Shown: positions 1 to 11,498 of the stretch, in pieces
Layout of the letters: the number at the start of each line of letters is the position of its first letter
Position numbering within the stretch: the first letter of the stretch is position 1
NCBI GenBank assembly: GCA_943788245.1
Contig: CALSPN010000001.1
Span: 1-64,000, forward strand
Reading direction: 5' to 3'
Length of the DNA stretch: 64,000 bases
From: an uncultured Verrucomicrobiae bacterium
Lineage (GTDB): Bacteria; Verrucomicrobiota; Verrucomicrobiia; Limisphaerales; AAA164-E04
Program-made: the position numbers and the translations under genes
Notes under the pieces: generated by a model
Databases searched by the model: none
What the model was told of the DNA's origin: nothing
What the model saw: the letters and a program-made list of their open reading frames with translations, nothing else

Positions 1-1261
<1,261 letters not shown>

Positions 1262-1269
1262 GATGTGAA

Positions 1270-4084
1270 TCAGGGCAGGAATGCAAATTCGTTGGAGTTG
1301 ATGATCGCACGACAAACGAGTTGCAATTCACTCTCCCTCACGAGATCCAGGCAAGAGGCCTGCTCATTGACGGTTGGAGGGCGACCGAGTAGCAACTCGA
1401 AGCAGCGCTGAATGGCAAGCTCTGGATGGCCACTTCGTGTCCTGACGCGCTCTCTCAGCAATCAGCTTTGATTGGTCCATGACAAAATCGCTGTTCATGA
1501 GATTGAGCGCCTGCAACGGTGTCGTCGAGACGGGGCGCTTGGCTCGAACTTGCCCGCAGTCTGGAAAGTCGAATGCGGTAAACATTTGGTCGTCCACACG
1601 GCGCATGCGCTCCTGATAGATCATTCGCCGCCACGTCTCTGAACCATGATTATCCGTGACTTCCCATTGGGCATATCGTTTTTTCACGTTGTGGATACGA
1701 TAGCTGCGTCCTCCAATGGTGCGATCCAGCGTGTCCGATGCTTGTAAAATCGAATCGCGAATGACTTCGGCTTCAACGCGTTTGGGTGGATATCTCCAGA
1801 GCAACTGTGAGTCTGCGTCAGCGGTGATTCCTTCCTTTCCTGGCGCATTGGATTGACGAAACGCATCCGACATCACCATCAAACGAATCATGTGCTTGAT
1901 GGACCATGGTTGCGTTTCGTTACTTCTTGCGAGACGGGATGCAGGCTGCATGAATTCGGCTGCCAGCCACTCGAGCAATCCGGGGTGTGTGGGCGGCGTG
2001 CCGGCAGCACCGAAATCGCTGGTGGTCGTGACAATACCCTGGCCGAAAACGTGATGCCAGATTCGATTGACAGCGACTCGGGGTACAAGTGGATTGCTGG
2101 GTTTGATCAGCCATTGAGCAAAAGCTGCTCTCCGCTCTGGACCCGAGGCGTGTGTTCGAAGGTTAAGATCTCCACCAAGTTGTGATAATCCAGCAGGAAG
2201 CACTTCGTCTCGAGGATTCTCGGGGCTTCCGCGCATGAGTATATGAGTGTTAACCGGTTTGATGAAACGAGCGACAAAACTTGGTCTTGGTCCTTCTTCA
2301 TTCACAAGCGCGATCAGTTCCTGAAGGGTATTCAACAGACTCTTTCGAGATGTGTGTTTTTTGTTCAGTTGATCAAATGTCATGGTGGACGCAATCTGCT
2401 TCCATTGACCATCTTCCGTGGGAATCTCAACACGGTAAGGACCAAAATTAAATTTATTGAGCCCTTCGAGGTAGGCTGTTTCAAAAAAATCTTCGCGATT
2501 GGTGCTTAGACGAATACGTTCGATGTCATGCGGTTGGGTAAAGGTGAATTCGATCCAGGGTTTTTTCTTGCTGTCAGCTGCTGCTTTTGCACCCCATGCC
2601 TGAGTACCATACTTCCCATCGTTGACGTGCTTTAGATCAGCACGCGCAACCGCCATTTCAGGAGGGCTGAATGTTTGTGTGCCTTCGGCTGCTGCAGCCA
2701 CATTCCGACCATGACCGGTAGGCCCAAAGATTTCGATTTCGTCGAGACGAACACCACCCCAGTTGAATTTGATACGAACCTTTTGTGCCGTTACAGGATC
2801 AAAATGCAACTCCTTGTAACCTACCCAATCCTCTACCCAAGGGCCCATCGGTTTCAGCTCTGCATGCACTTCTCGAATTTTTCCATAGAGTTCCTGACCG
2901 CGTAATCGGCGCGGATGATCTGTTGCCAGTTCGGGAAATCGACTTCCAAATTCGACATCCTCAAAAACAGCAGTCATGGCGTAGTAATCGCGAATCGAGA
3001 TTGGATCAAATTTGTGATTGTGACACCTTGCACAGCCGATGGTCACACCGAGTGCGGAGGCCCCGACCGTCTGCATGATTTCATCCATGCGATCAGCCCG
3101 CGCCTGCCTTCGTGCGGCTGGTTCCTGGCCCACCGTTGCCACGGGTACATGCGGGCCAGCCACCAGGAAGCCGGTTGCATCACCTTGACCGACCGAATCG
3201 CCTGCGATTTGCTCGAACAGGAAACGGTCATATGGCTTGTCTTCATTCAGAGCGCGCATCACATAGTCGCGATAAATCCAGGCGTTTTTGCGATACATGT
3301 TGCTTTCACTGCCGTTTGTTTCTGCCCAGCGAATGACATCCAACCAATGTTGTGCCCAACGCTCTCCGAAATGTGCGGAATCCAATAAACGATCGACGAG
3401 TAATTCATATGCTTGATCACTATCCTTCTCATAGGCTTTCAGAAAGGTTTTGGTTTCAGCCAATGTCGGTGGCAAACCGGTCAGAACGATTGAGACACGA
3501 CGAATCAATGACCGTGGAACTGCAGGATCTGAAAACGTGAGTTTATCCTCATTCAACCGTTTCAACAGAAAGCGATCTATGGGGTTTGAATAGGAAGCAT
3601 ATTCTTCCGGGCTGTCGGGTCGTCGGATAGCCTGAAATGACCAATGATCTGATTTCATTTCCTCGACCGCTGCCATCTGTCCCGGCCAGATGCTTCCTGC
3701 TTTGATCCAGCGTTCCAGTAAATGGATTTCCTTCGCCGGAATCCTGTCTTCATCAGGCGGCATCATGACGTCGGGATCGAGGTGCTTGACGACTTCCAAT
3801 AAGTAACTTTTTTCTGGATTGCCCGGGATAACGGCAGCCAACCCTGAATCACCACCGCGCAGCATGTTCGCACGGGTGTCCAGTCGCAGACCGGATTTCT
3901 CTTTAGCTTCACCATGACAGTCAATGCAGCGCTCCTCCAGGATAGGCGCAATGTCACGCTCGAAGTTGATTGCATCAGCCGATACAACCAGAGAGATGAA
4001 AAAAATGGACACGCTAGCGATCCACTTGAAGCTATGCTGCTGTCTTCTTTTTTTATATTGAGGGTTCATGAAGTGGTTTATCAC
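1270..4084 (-). CDS. PSD1 / planctomycete cytochrome c domain protein (DUF1549-DUF1553), one frameshift near the C-terminus
   Basis: Large secreted protein with an N-terminal signal/membrane segment (SVSIFFISLVVSADA), a cytochrome-c-like domain with heme motif C53-I-D-C-H57, a DUF1549 domain (IDRFLLKRLNE onward) containing a second CxxCH (C351-A-R-C-H355, followed by NHKFDP), a central discoidin/F5-8-type-C-like region (about residues 400-540, WIEFTFTQPHDIERIRLS) and a C-terminal DUF1553 domain (VNRIWHHVFGQGIV). The reading frame breaks at about 1440-1470; the tail (GHPELAIQRCFELLLGRPP) continues in another frame to a stop at 1270. There is no long homopolymer there. Alternative start: ATG at 4069. 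It lies between a sulfatase and a DUF1501 gene, all on the minus strand, suggesting one operon. The biochemical role of PSD1 proteins is not established; electron transfer or dehydrogenation of sugars is an inference. Confidence 0.88.
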
Positions 4085-4099
4085 TCTTCCGTCACTGGA

Positions 4100-5904
4100 T
4101 TATTTTTTTGACGATGGATCAATTACTTCACGATAAGCTTTCAATTCTGACCATGTCAATTTGCCATCCTTGTTGGCATCGGCCGCAGGGTGACTTGAGA
4201 AGTATTGAGATTTCCATGCTTCGGCTTTCGAATTGGGATTGCTGGAACCCTTGGGTTTCCACTTTGGTTGAGGCGGAATCGTGCCAGGCTGAGGGATTCG
4301 ATCAAGAAGACGTTTTCGAAAATGGATCAGCCGGTCGGCATGTTCCGCACGTTCGTCAAGATTGTTCCATTCGTGGGGATCGTTGGATGTCTGGTACAAT
4401 TCCTCCTTTCCGTTTTCATAGCGAATGTAACGCCAGTCCTTCGATCTCAAGGAATAACTTTCCTGCGCAGGGTGGTAATCCATACGCCACTTGTAAAGAG
4501 CCGTGAGTGCCTCGTCTGGTCCAGACCACTTGCCTTTGACTGGATCCATTAGTAGTGATTTAAAGCTATACCCGTCCAGTGGATGACCTTTCCGATCCTT
4601 CATCGTCGTACCCTTCAGATGGCAAAGGTCGACCAAGGTTGGATATAAATCAATGAGCGAGACCGGTCGATCGCATTGAGTGTTGGCTGAAGTGTCATCC
4701 GGTAATCGAACGATGAGCGGTACCTGTGTGCTTTCCTGCCATAACGAATTTTTGTAAAGATAATCTTTTTCTCCCATGCCCCAGCCATGATCGCTGGTCA
4801 GTATGATGATGGTATCCTCTTTCAGACCCGATTGATCAACGACATCCAGAATGCGTCCTATCTGTTCGTCTACCGATGCCACACTGGCCAGGTAAGCCTG
4901 AATGAAGCGCCGCAAGGCTTCTTCGCGGGACGAGTAGGACGCCACAAGATTCGAATACAAGCGCAGCCCCATGTCCTCCGCTCGTGTCGAGCCTGGTTCT
5001 TCTCCGTTGGGAATACCGCGTATCGAGCGCACGTGGGTATCGTCGATATCGTGAGGTCTGATCGTGGGGAGCTTGACGGAGTCCAGAGGAAACATGTCAA
5101 AGAAACGTGGGTGGCACAATCAAGGGGTGTGTGCGGACGAATGAAACCGATGCCCATGAAGAATGGTTTACCATGGGCGTTTTTTGCCAACGTACGGAGT
5201 TGCTCCACCGCCCAGTCACCATTCAGTTCATCCGGTGTCTGGTCACGATCATCTGCAGAATCGACTCGAAGTGCTTTGGCTCGAGCTCCCCAGCCACCGT
5301 TGAGCCAGCTCATTGGAAGTCCACTTTCCGTCTTGCGGTCATCAAGATTGACGAATGGACCAAAGGAACCGTCGACCGCCCCGATGTTGCGATAGGGTGC
5401 CGGCACGTCCGGGTGAGCCGTCTTCCCGTCGCCTGCAACTACAAAGGGTCCATAGTCAGCTGGGTGCCCATACTGTTGCCATCCCCTCTGAACAGCTCGA
5501 TGGTGCATCAGTTTGCCTGTGCCAAGGGTAAAGTATCCGTTTGCCTCAAAGTGCTCCTGCAAGGTCCTTGAATGCTTCAATACCTCGTAAGTATCCCACT
5601 TGGTAAAGCCGTAACAGCCGGAGTTGTGAGGGTAAATACCCGTAAACAAACTTGCCCGAGAAGGGCCACAGATGGGTGCATTGCAATGTGCCTGTGTGAA
5701 CCTGACACCTTGTTCGGCCAGTCGCGCCATGTTGGGTGTCTTCGTTTGAGGGTGACCGCCGAACCCTTCGACGTAGTCGTTCAAATCATCGCAAATGATA
5801 AAGATTACGTTGGGATGCTCGATCGGACTTGCTTTTGTGACGTATGTCAAGCACCCGGTCGCGATCAAGACACTGAATAGGAAAGGCTTTAATGTTTGCG
5901 ACAT
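4100..5904 (-). CDS. Sulfatase (iduronate-2-sulfatase-like), frameshifted near 5120, with C-terminal EF-hand loop
   Basis: Type I formylglycine sulfatase that hydrolyses sulfate esters, probably on polysaccharides, after export. The start at 5904 gives a clear signal peptide (MSQTLKPFLFSVLIATG). Visible features are the metal-binding VIFIICDDLN, the formylglycine motif C79-G-P-S-R83 followed by ASLFTG, and KPFFMGIGFIRPHTPL. After that motif the frame breaks (about 5110-5135) and resumes as RFFDMFPLDSV, then the second metal site LTSDHGWGMGEK. The C-terminus has a calcium-binding EF-hand loop, DANKDGKLTWSE. Merged length is about 600 residues, somewhat longer than the core family because of the tail. 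The gene stops 15 bases before the PSD1 start, so the three genes on this strand probably form one transcript. Confidence 0.9.
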
Positions 5905-6062
5905 GAGGGTCCACGTTCTCACTATGATATTATCAATAAACAAGGGGTTTTTGTTACAAAGGATGACTGAATTCTATTCAGCATGCACCGGCTATTTCTA
6001 AACAATGCTATTGTCATGATCTGCGTTCGTGCATCCTAAGTGCAATGGTAATTTTACCTGAT

Positions 6063-6875
6063 TTATTCAACTGCGCCTTGTTTGCGCAGCAGGTCTGCGA
6101 CTTCCTCGTGACATTTCAAAACCGCCCAGTAAAGTGGAGTCTTTCCATGATTATCCTCTGCATCGATATCCGTGCAGTGTGGGATGAGTGATTCAACGAT
6201 TTCCTTTCTGCCCTCGAAAGCGGCCGCGTGCAGAGGCGTTTTTCCGTTCTTGTCCCTGGCATTGGCATCCGCACCTCGAGCGATCAGTGTTTCAGCGATC
6301 TCCTTTGACGATGCCACGTGCAGCGAAGTCTGGGAATCGGAATTTTTTTCATGAATGTCCCTAGTTTCTGAGTTCAGAAAATGCTGAAGTGATTGTATGT
6401 TTCCGCTTTCTGCCACTTCGTGAATGGTTGGAACGAAGCGATAACGGTAAATCATAGTCATGATAACCATGACCAGGGAAAGGACCATGACGATGATGCA
6501 GGTTGCCCCAAGTCCAAATTTGCCGATATCAAGGAATTCAAGCAAGCCGTCTGAGGCATTCGGTCCATGACGATCACGAGTGCTGCCATAATGATCACGC
6601 TTCAATCCAATTACCTGTAGAAAAATGATCGATGAGATAATTCCTGTTATGGCACTTCCTCCTGCCAACGCACCCAAAACAGAATTGCCACCAGTGATGA
6701 ATTTTCCGAGATGAATGATCTTCGTGGCCAGAAAGGTGAGTAAAAAGCCAATCGGAAACATGAGGCAACTCATACCGATGGCATTGTCCCATGTTCCATT
6801 CATGAGGGAAACGAATATTGCCATACCTGGTCCGAAAATCAGTCCTCCCAGCGAATAAATGACAACATTTCTCAT
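6063..6875 (-). CDS. Membrane protein with C-terminal ankyrin repeats
   Basis: 270-residue protein. The first ~150 residues hold about four hydrophobic segments (for example GLIFGPGMAIFVSLM, CLMFPIGFLLTFLA, AITGIISSIIFLQVIG and CIIVMVLSLVMVIMTMIY). The remainder is an ankyrin array: a degenerate first unit (TIHEVAESGNIQSLQHFL), then TSLHVASSKEIAETLIARGADANARD, KNGKTPLHAAAFEGRKEIVESLI and NHGKTPLYWAVLKCHEEVADLL. Ankyrin repeats bind protein partners; here they would face the cytoplasm or periplasm from a membrane anchor. I recognise no enzymatic domain and no named family. The start at 6875 is directly preceded on its own strand by a small hairpin and no clear Shine-Dalgarno sequence. The gene appears monocistronic. 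Confidence 0.8.
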   Translation of the reverse strand: MRNVVIYSLGGLIFGPGMAIFVSLMNGTWDNAIGMSCLMFPIGFLLTFLATKIIHLGKFITGGNSVLGALAGGSAITGIISSIIFLQVIGLKRDHYGSTRDRHGPNASDGLLEFLDIGKFGLGATCIIVMVLSLVMVIMTMIYRYRFVPTIHEVAESGNIQSLQHFLNSETRDIHEKNSDSQTSLHVASSKEIAETLIARGADANARDKNGKTPLHAAAFEGRKEIVESLIPHCTDIDAEDNHGKTPLYWAVLKCHEEVADLLRKQGAVE

Positions 6876-6891
6876 GACTCAAAGATGAGTC
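6876..6891 (-). promoter_or_regulatory. Hairpin abutting the ankyrin gene start codon
   Basis: GACTCA-TCTT-TGAGTC on the minus strand: a perfect 6-bp stem with a 4-base loop ending at the base before the ATG at 6873-6875. It could occlude ribosome entry. Function is inferred from position only. Confidence 0.3.
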
Positions 6892-7524
6892 CTGTCATTG
6901 TTTTGCCAATGAAAAAAATGCAGAAATATTGAAGGTGTCAACAATTTGCGGGTAAACAAAATTCAAGACGGGTGTGATGAAGGTGGGTGATTTTTGACAT
7001 CCTGAAAGGCGAGCAACTTATAAATCAAGACATGGATTGATGCGCATCTCCCTCGTCGTCTTCATACTCGTTCCATTGATCGCTCCGACCCTTTGTTTTA
7101 GCTGACCTGCTTCGGGGGTACTTGTCATGCGAGTATGCGCATCTCTTTCTGCATGCATTGAGTCAGAGATAAATGCCACCAGGCGAGATAAAAATAGGAC
7201 TCTCGAATCGCAGTTAAAATTCCTCATACCTATCGGGGTATCAAACGGGAAATCCGGAATCATTGCTTTGACTGAGCTGCGAATCCCATTCCAAAACGAT
7301 GGGCGCTTGATCATCAAAAGACTCGTTGGTTTCTGTTCACTTTGGTCAGGAATGGCTTTTGAGGGGGGCAGGGGCGTCGGAAGTCCACCGCTTGCATCGT
7401 TTCATGGTGGTGGAACGAGGTTCGACCCGCTCCACTTTTTGGCTGAAAGTTATGGAAACGTTTTGCTTGCCTTGAAATCATTTGACGTGCTTCCACATTG
7501 TCATGACTGTTAAAGTGACCCATC
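6892..7524. other. Stretch without a convincing gene
   Basis: Open frames exist on both strands (7018-7317 minus, 7127-7513 plus, 7314-7613 minus). They overlap one another, show no recognisable motif and have unnatural compositions, so I do not call any of them. No terminator with a T-run was seen. Confidence 0.5.
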
Positions 7525-7905
7525 ATGAATGCGAAACCTCCTAATTTTGGCTCTGATTGGCAGCAAGCCGACGACCTCCCGACATTGGATGAATCAAATG
7601 CCCAGCAATACATCGGTAAGGTGGTTTTGGTGGGAGTGACCTTTGAGAATGCACGGGATGAGATGGTTCATACGCAACAATGGGCTGGAGTGATCCGGAC
7701 GTATTCAAATCTGAAGGGCATTCAGGTTGATCTTTATGACACTGAAGAAATATGCAGCTTGCCACCTTTTCCCGATCTACTTGAACCGGCCGAACCCGGA
7801 ATTTACCGGTTGAGAAGTACGGGGCGAGTGGTCGAGCATCCAGACTACTTTGCCAACTTGACTTGTACTGCCCCTGAATCAGACGATCGAACCGCCAAGG
7901 CATAG
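7525..7905 (+). CDS. Hypothetical cytoplasmic protein (126 aa)
   Basis: A 126-residue soluble protein with no signal peptide or transmembrane segment. The sequence is balanced and acidic, with segments such as YIGKVVLVGVTFE, QQWAGVIRTY, GIQVDLYDTEE and EPGIYRLRSTGRVVEHPDY that look like a small beta-rich fold. I do not recognise a family. The reading frame has natural protein composition, whereas the opposite-strand frame is rich in Cys/Trp/His-type shadow composition, so I regard this strand as the real one. There is no strong Shine-Dalgarno sequence upstream. It stands alone between non-coding DNA and the DUF3817 gene on the other strand, so context gives no clue to function. Confidence 0.6.
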   Translation: MNAKPPNFGSDWQQADDLPTLDESNAQQYIGKVVLVGVTFENARDEMVHTQQWAGVIRTYSNLKGIQVDLYDTEEICSLPPFPDLLEPAEPGIYRLRSTGRVVEHPDYFANLTCTAPESDDRTAKA

Positions 7906-8049
7906 GCTTTCATTTGTAATTAACGTGAGCCTCATGATCTCACATACTCAAAGCTCCCGCCAAGATTGGCGGTTACTGAGGGGCGATGAGGAAGCGCAAG
8001 GCTTAAAAAAAGGAGCACTCAATGCTCTGCTTTTACATTTCCTCGCAAT

Positions 8050-8370
8050 TTATTTTGATAAACCCCTGGCCAGTGCTTCTTGTTCACGGCGAAGGCCTGG
8101 CTCCACGATAAAAGGTCCGAATGGGATGATGGCCGCAGTAAAAATTTTGGCAGACCAACCCCATGGGCGTTTCAAGACAAAGGCGGCGCGCGCAAGGGCG
8201 ATGACATAGAGGACAAAAAGGAGCCCATGGATCATTCCGACGACGCTTACGGCCTCAGGTTTATCCGCAAGGTATTTCAAAGGCATGGCCACGAAAAATA
8301 GAAGTAAACTGGAGACTCCTTCTGCAATTCCGGTATCACGCAGCCATTTGATTGCTTTGATTGAATGCAT
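8050..8370 (-). CDS. DUF3817 family small integral membrane protein
   Basis: About 106 residues from the chosen start MHSIKAIKWLRDTG at 8370; an upstream in-frame ATG at 8406 would add 12 residues lacking family similarity. Family signatures are visible: WLRDTGIAEGVSSLLLFF, the MPLKYLADKPEAVSVVGMIHGLLFVLYV block, then IIPFGPFIVEPGLR near the C-terminus. Three hydrophobic segments are expected. DUF3817 proteins are inner-membrane proteins of unknown function, often written YdzA-like. The same C-terminal signature occurs as a decayed second copy at about 19235-19385, so the locus has a remnant paralogue. Confidence 0.85.
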   Translation of the reverse strand: MHSIKAIKWLRDTGIAEGVSSLLLFFVAMPLKYLADKPEAVSVVGMIHGLLFVLYVIALARAAFVLKRPWGWSAKIFTAAIIPFGPFIVEPGLRREQEALARGLSK

Positions 8371-8406
8371 ATGTTCGAACCTGAGCTTTCGCACATATAT
8401 TTTCAA

Positions 8407-9167
8407 GGTTTAGCCTCAAGGCGTTTTAAAAATTTTCTGCCCAAGGCGGCGAGAGCATCACATTTACTCCGTGAAATTTTACAATAACCAGAGCCTTTGC
8501 CTTCAATGATCACCCAAAGAATACGTAATGGTTTTCTTCTTTTGCCCTCGCCAGATTCAAGATGCAAAGAACGCAAAGTTTTTTAGAATTTTAAATTCGG
8601 CAATCAGCATCCGAACGGATTGAGTTTCTGGATCTTACTCCGCTGATATGATTTGGATGTTTCTGTGATTACTAAAACGCCTGGAAGTCGTGGGTCTCGA
8701 GTGTTGCATCGTCCGCATTTGATGCGTCGCGATTTTTCATTGTTCAACTGGATCAAGTGAGAGCGGGCCGGTGTCATCCAATGGCTCCATCGCATTGAAG
8801 TTTTGCCCGATGAAACATGGAGGCATTTCTTTCATAGCCTTCGAGAGCTAACCTCACGCCTGCTTTCCTCAGTGCCCCACGAATCCAATTCCAGAGGTTT
8901 TTCTCCTGCGATGGGCACGGTGTCGTACGAACTACGACATGGTTCGTATGATTCTGGCCCCCGTTAAGCTGCTTTACCCATGTTGAGAAAATATTGGAAA
9001 CGGGCAGTGCCTCATGGTGACACACGGAGGATTGAGACAAGGTTTGTCGAGATTTGAGGTCATTGATCTGAGCCATGTCATTCAGGCGATGTTTCGTAAC
9101 CTCAATCTAAGTTTAAAACCCCACATGCTGTGCAAATTACAGATGATTAACGCTCAAAGAAAGTAGG
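8407..9167. other. About 760 bases with no supported gene
   Basis: The longest frames are on the minus strand (8604-8795; 8774-9076, about 100 codons, starting MAQINDLKSRQTLSQ). The second could be a small unknown or decayed gene, but it contains no motif I recognise. The bases just before 9168 carry AAGTAGG, a plausible ribosome-binding site for the di-heme oxidoreductase. Confidence 0.4.
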
Positions 9168-10967
9168 ATGATGACACTTAAAGCGAAAATAATTCTTTGC
9201 AGTGCTCTGGCAGGTTCGTTTGTCGGGGCCAAAGCTCAGCTGGTCGACGAGAGTCAGGTCGGCTCAACGGTTTTATCAGGCGCCATTACCGAATCTCTTG
9301 CAGAACAGGTTGGCGCTGGGAGAGGGCATGTGAAAATGCCTCTCTCATCAAAGTATCTGATCAAGCGGGACCCTGCCAGAGCGGTGCGGCGGGGGCGTCA
9401 ATTGTTCCAGCGGAAATTCACCGCCACACAGGGACTAGGACCTCGGGTAACGGCTGATTCGGTTGGTGACATCACTGCGAACCCTGCTTTGGGTGCAGGT
9501 ATTTCGGATAGTTGTGCGGGGTGCCATGGCCGTCCCAAAGGAGCGGCTGGTTTTGGGGGAGTGGTGACAACGCGGCCGGACAGCCGAGACGCACCGCATC
9601 TGTTTGGATTGGGGCTGCAAGAGATGATTGCGGATGAGATGACTTGGTCCCTTCGCAGTCAGCAAGCAAAGCTCGTGGAACAAGCCTCACAAACGGGAAC
9701 TTCGGTCAGTGCGGTTCTCACTGCGAAAGGAGTTCACTTTGGAACTCTCTCGGTGGATTCGAATGGTAATTTAGATACTTCTCAGTTGGAAGGTCTGGAT
9801 GCTGATCTACGAGTAAAACCGTTTTTCGCTCAAGGGAGTTCATTTTCCATGAGGGATTTCATTGTTGGGGCCTTCAAGGATGAAATGGGCTTGCAGGCGT
9901 ATGATCCCGATTTGGCAACTGCGGCGGCTGGAGGCATTGTGACGACTCCATCGGGGATGATACTTGATGGGCAGGCAGACTCTTTTTCTGCTCCTGCCGC
10001 GCTGGGGCCATCGCATGATCAAGATGCCGATGGTGTGGTCGATGAGGTTGATCCCGCTTTGGTGGATTTCATGGAATTCTATTTACTGAACTACTTCAAA
10101 CCGGGAATCGGAAAGCAGACTGCACGAACCGAAGAGGGACTTGTGAAAATGAATCAAATCGGTTGCACAAGTTGTCATGTCCAAAACTTCACCGTTGATT
10201 TCGATCGAAGGTTAGCCGATGTCGAAACTGTTTTTGATCCAGTTAACGGTAAATTAAATCGACTCTACGCGACGGCAGCCACACGATGGATGATGGTTGA
10301 GGACGGTGAAGAATATCCTTTGACTTTGCCGCAGGGAAAATCATTCGAAGTAGAGAATATTTTCACCGATTTCAAACGACATGATCTAGGAGATGCCTTT
10401 CATGAACGTCACTTTGATGGGGCTGTGGCAACACAAATGATCACCGAGCCTTTATGGGGCGTGGGTTCAACGGCACCTTATGGGCACGACGGGCGAAGCA
10501 TCAACCTTACAGAAGTGATCTTGCGGCATGGGGGTGAGGCCCAGGAACAGGCCGACGCATTTGCCGCTCTTTCAGACGACGAGCAACGTAAGGTCATTGA
10601 GTTCTTACAAACGCTTATTCTGTTTCCGCCCGACGACACGGCATCAAATCTTAATCCAGGTAGTGATGAAGGAAGTCTGCAGGATCCCGCCAATCACGGT
10701 AACATCAACCTGGGGACAATATTCCAAATTCCTGATTTAGGGCAATTACCCAGTACCTTGAAAATATCTCCAGGGAAGAGAGGACCGCATTTTAAATGGT
10801 ACGGTTCCGGTGGGAATACCTATGAACTTCAAGGTTCTAGGGACTTCAAGACATGGAAAGAGATCGATAAGATGAAAATATCCACCGGTGGTGTTTTGCA
10901 ATTTAAGCCGAATACAAAAAATGGCCACCAATATTACCGAGTGCGTCATTCCCGAGAATCAAAATAG
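9168..10967 (+). CDS. Di-heme oxidoreductase (DUF1111-like, cytochrome c peroxidase-type), secreted
   Basis: 599 residues with a signal peptide ending near AKAQ (residues 20-24). Two c-type heme sites are visible: C116-A-G-C-H120 and C333-T-S-C-H337. Family features include the LFGLGLQE motif between them, the FYLLNYFKPG helix before the second heme, and PLWGVGSTAPYGHDGR near residue 430, which matches the putative thiol/di-heme oxidoreductase family. A C-terminal extension after about residue 500 (FKWYGSGGNTYELQGSRDF, ending YYRVRH) resembles a beta-sandwich module common at the end of secreted verrucomicrobial proteins. It likely works in the periplasm as an oxidase or peroxidase; the substrate cannot be told. 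The start at 9168 (or 9171) follows AAGTAGG. Confidence 0.88.
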   Translation: MMTLKAKIILCSALAGSFVGAKAQLVDESQVGSTVLSGAITESLAEQVGAGRGHVKMPLSSKYLIKRDPARAVRRGRQLFQRKFTATQGLGPRVTADSVGDITANPALGAGISDSCAGCHGRPKGAAGFGGVVTTRPDSRDAPHLFGLGLQEMIADEMTWSLRSQQAKLVEQASQTGTSVSAVLTAKGVHFGTLSVDSNGNLDTSQLEGLDADLRVKPFFAQGSSFSMRDFIVGAFKDEMGLQAYDPDLATAAAGGIVTTPSGMILDGQADSFSAPAALGPSHDQDADGVVDEVDPALVDFMEFYLLNYFKPGIGKQTARTEEGLVKMNQIGCTSCHVQNFTVDFDRRLADVETVFDPVNGKLNRLYATAATRWMMVEDGEEYPLTLPQGKSFEVENIFTDFKRHDLGDAFHERHFDGAVATQMITEPLWGVGSTAPYGHDGRSINLTEVILRHGGEAQEQADAFAALSDDEQRKVIEFLQTLILFPPDDTASNLNPGSDEGSLQDPANHGNINLGTIFQIPDLGQLPSTLKISPGKRGPHFKWYGSGGNTYELQGSRDFKTWKEIDKMKISTGGVLQFKPNTKNGHQYYRVRHSRESK

Positions 10968-10986
10968 CCTCCAGGGCTAAACACGG

Positions 10987-11065
10987 AGCGCCTTCCAGCG
11001 AAAGCAACCCCACTGATTCAAGAAGATTCCCATCGTTTTCTTGAATGCTATTCGCGGAAGGCGCT
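10987..11065. repeat. 79-base nested imperfect stem-loop
   Basis: AGCGCCTTCC (10987-10996) pairs with GGAAGGCGCT (11056-11065); GCGAA (10998-11002) pairs with TTCGC (11051-11055); AGC (11003-11005) pairs with GCT (11047-11049); ATTCAAGAA (11016-11024) pairs with TTCTTGAAT (11038-11046). It begins 20 bases after the di-heme gene stop and lacks a T-run, so a structured 3' end, a REP-like element or a small RNA are all possible. Confidence 0.5.
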
Positions 11066-11498
11066 TCCTTGCACACCGCGTCCAACGCGCTTCGGTCCTG
11101 TTGACCAATGAGTTCAAGAATGGATTCGATTCCTTGGGAATCGAGTCGGACTTTATTAGTATCACCATCTCCTCGAGTCCAGGTAGCGCAAGAGAATTTC
11201 CAAGAAAGATACTTATTTGCGTATTCATTTTACTCACCTACATGGCTTGAGAACTCCGAACGCTTCATGGCGTTTATTTACAAATGGGAGTCCGAGTCGA
11301 CCACGAACAGTTCAGTAAAGCTCAATTCTTAATCTCTCCTCCTTCTTCGATTAGATGCATATACTGGTGACTGATTCGGCACCCTTATCCAAATAGAATT
11401 GGAGAAGGGCGGTTATGTTTTTGTATTTTAGTCTCAATAAAAACGTTGCATCCCTCTCTCAAAACAAGACAATCCTCCAACAAGCACAAGAACCGAAC
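11066..11498. other. Intergenic, upstream of the DUF1552 operon
   Basis: No coding sequence or known RNA recognised. The promoter of the following operon must lie here, but I could not identify convincing -35/-10 boxes. Confidence 0.4.

Noticed and set aside
7018..7513. Overlapping frames of 99 and 128 codons on opposite strands
   Set aside because: Neither shows a motif, signal peptide or natural composition, and they exclude one another.
8774..9076. 100-codon minus-strand frame starting MAQINDLKSRQ
   Set aside because: No recognisable domain and no ribosome-binding site; kept only as a remark on the gap.
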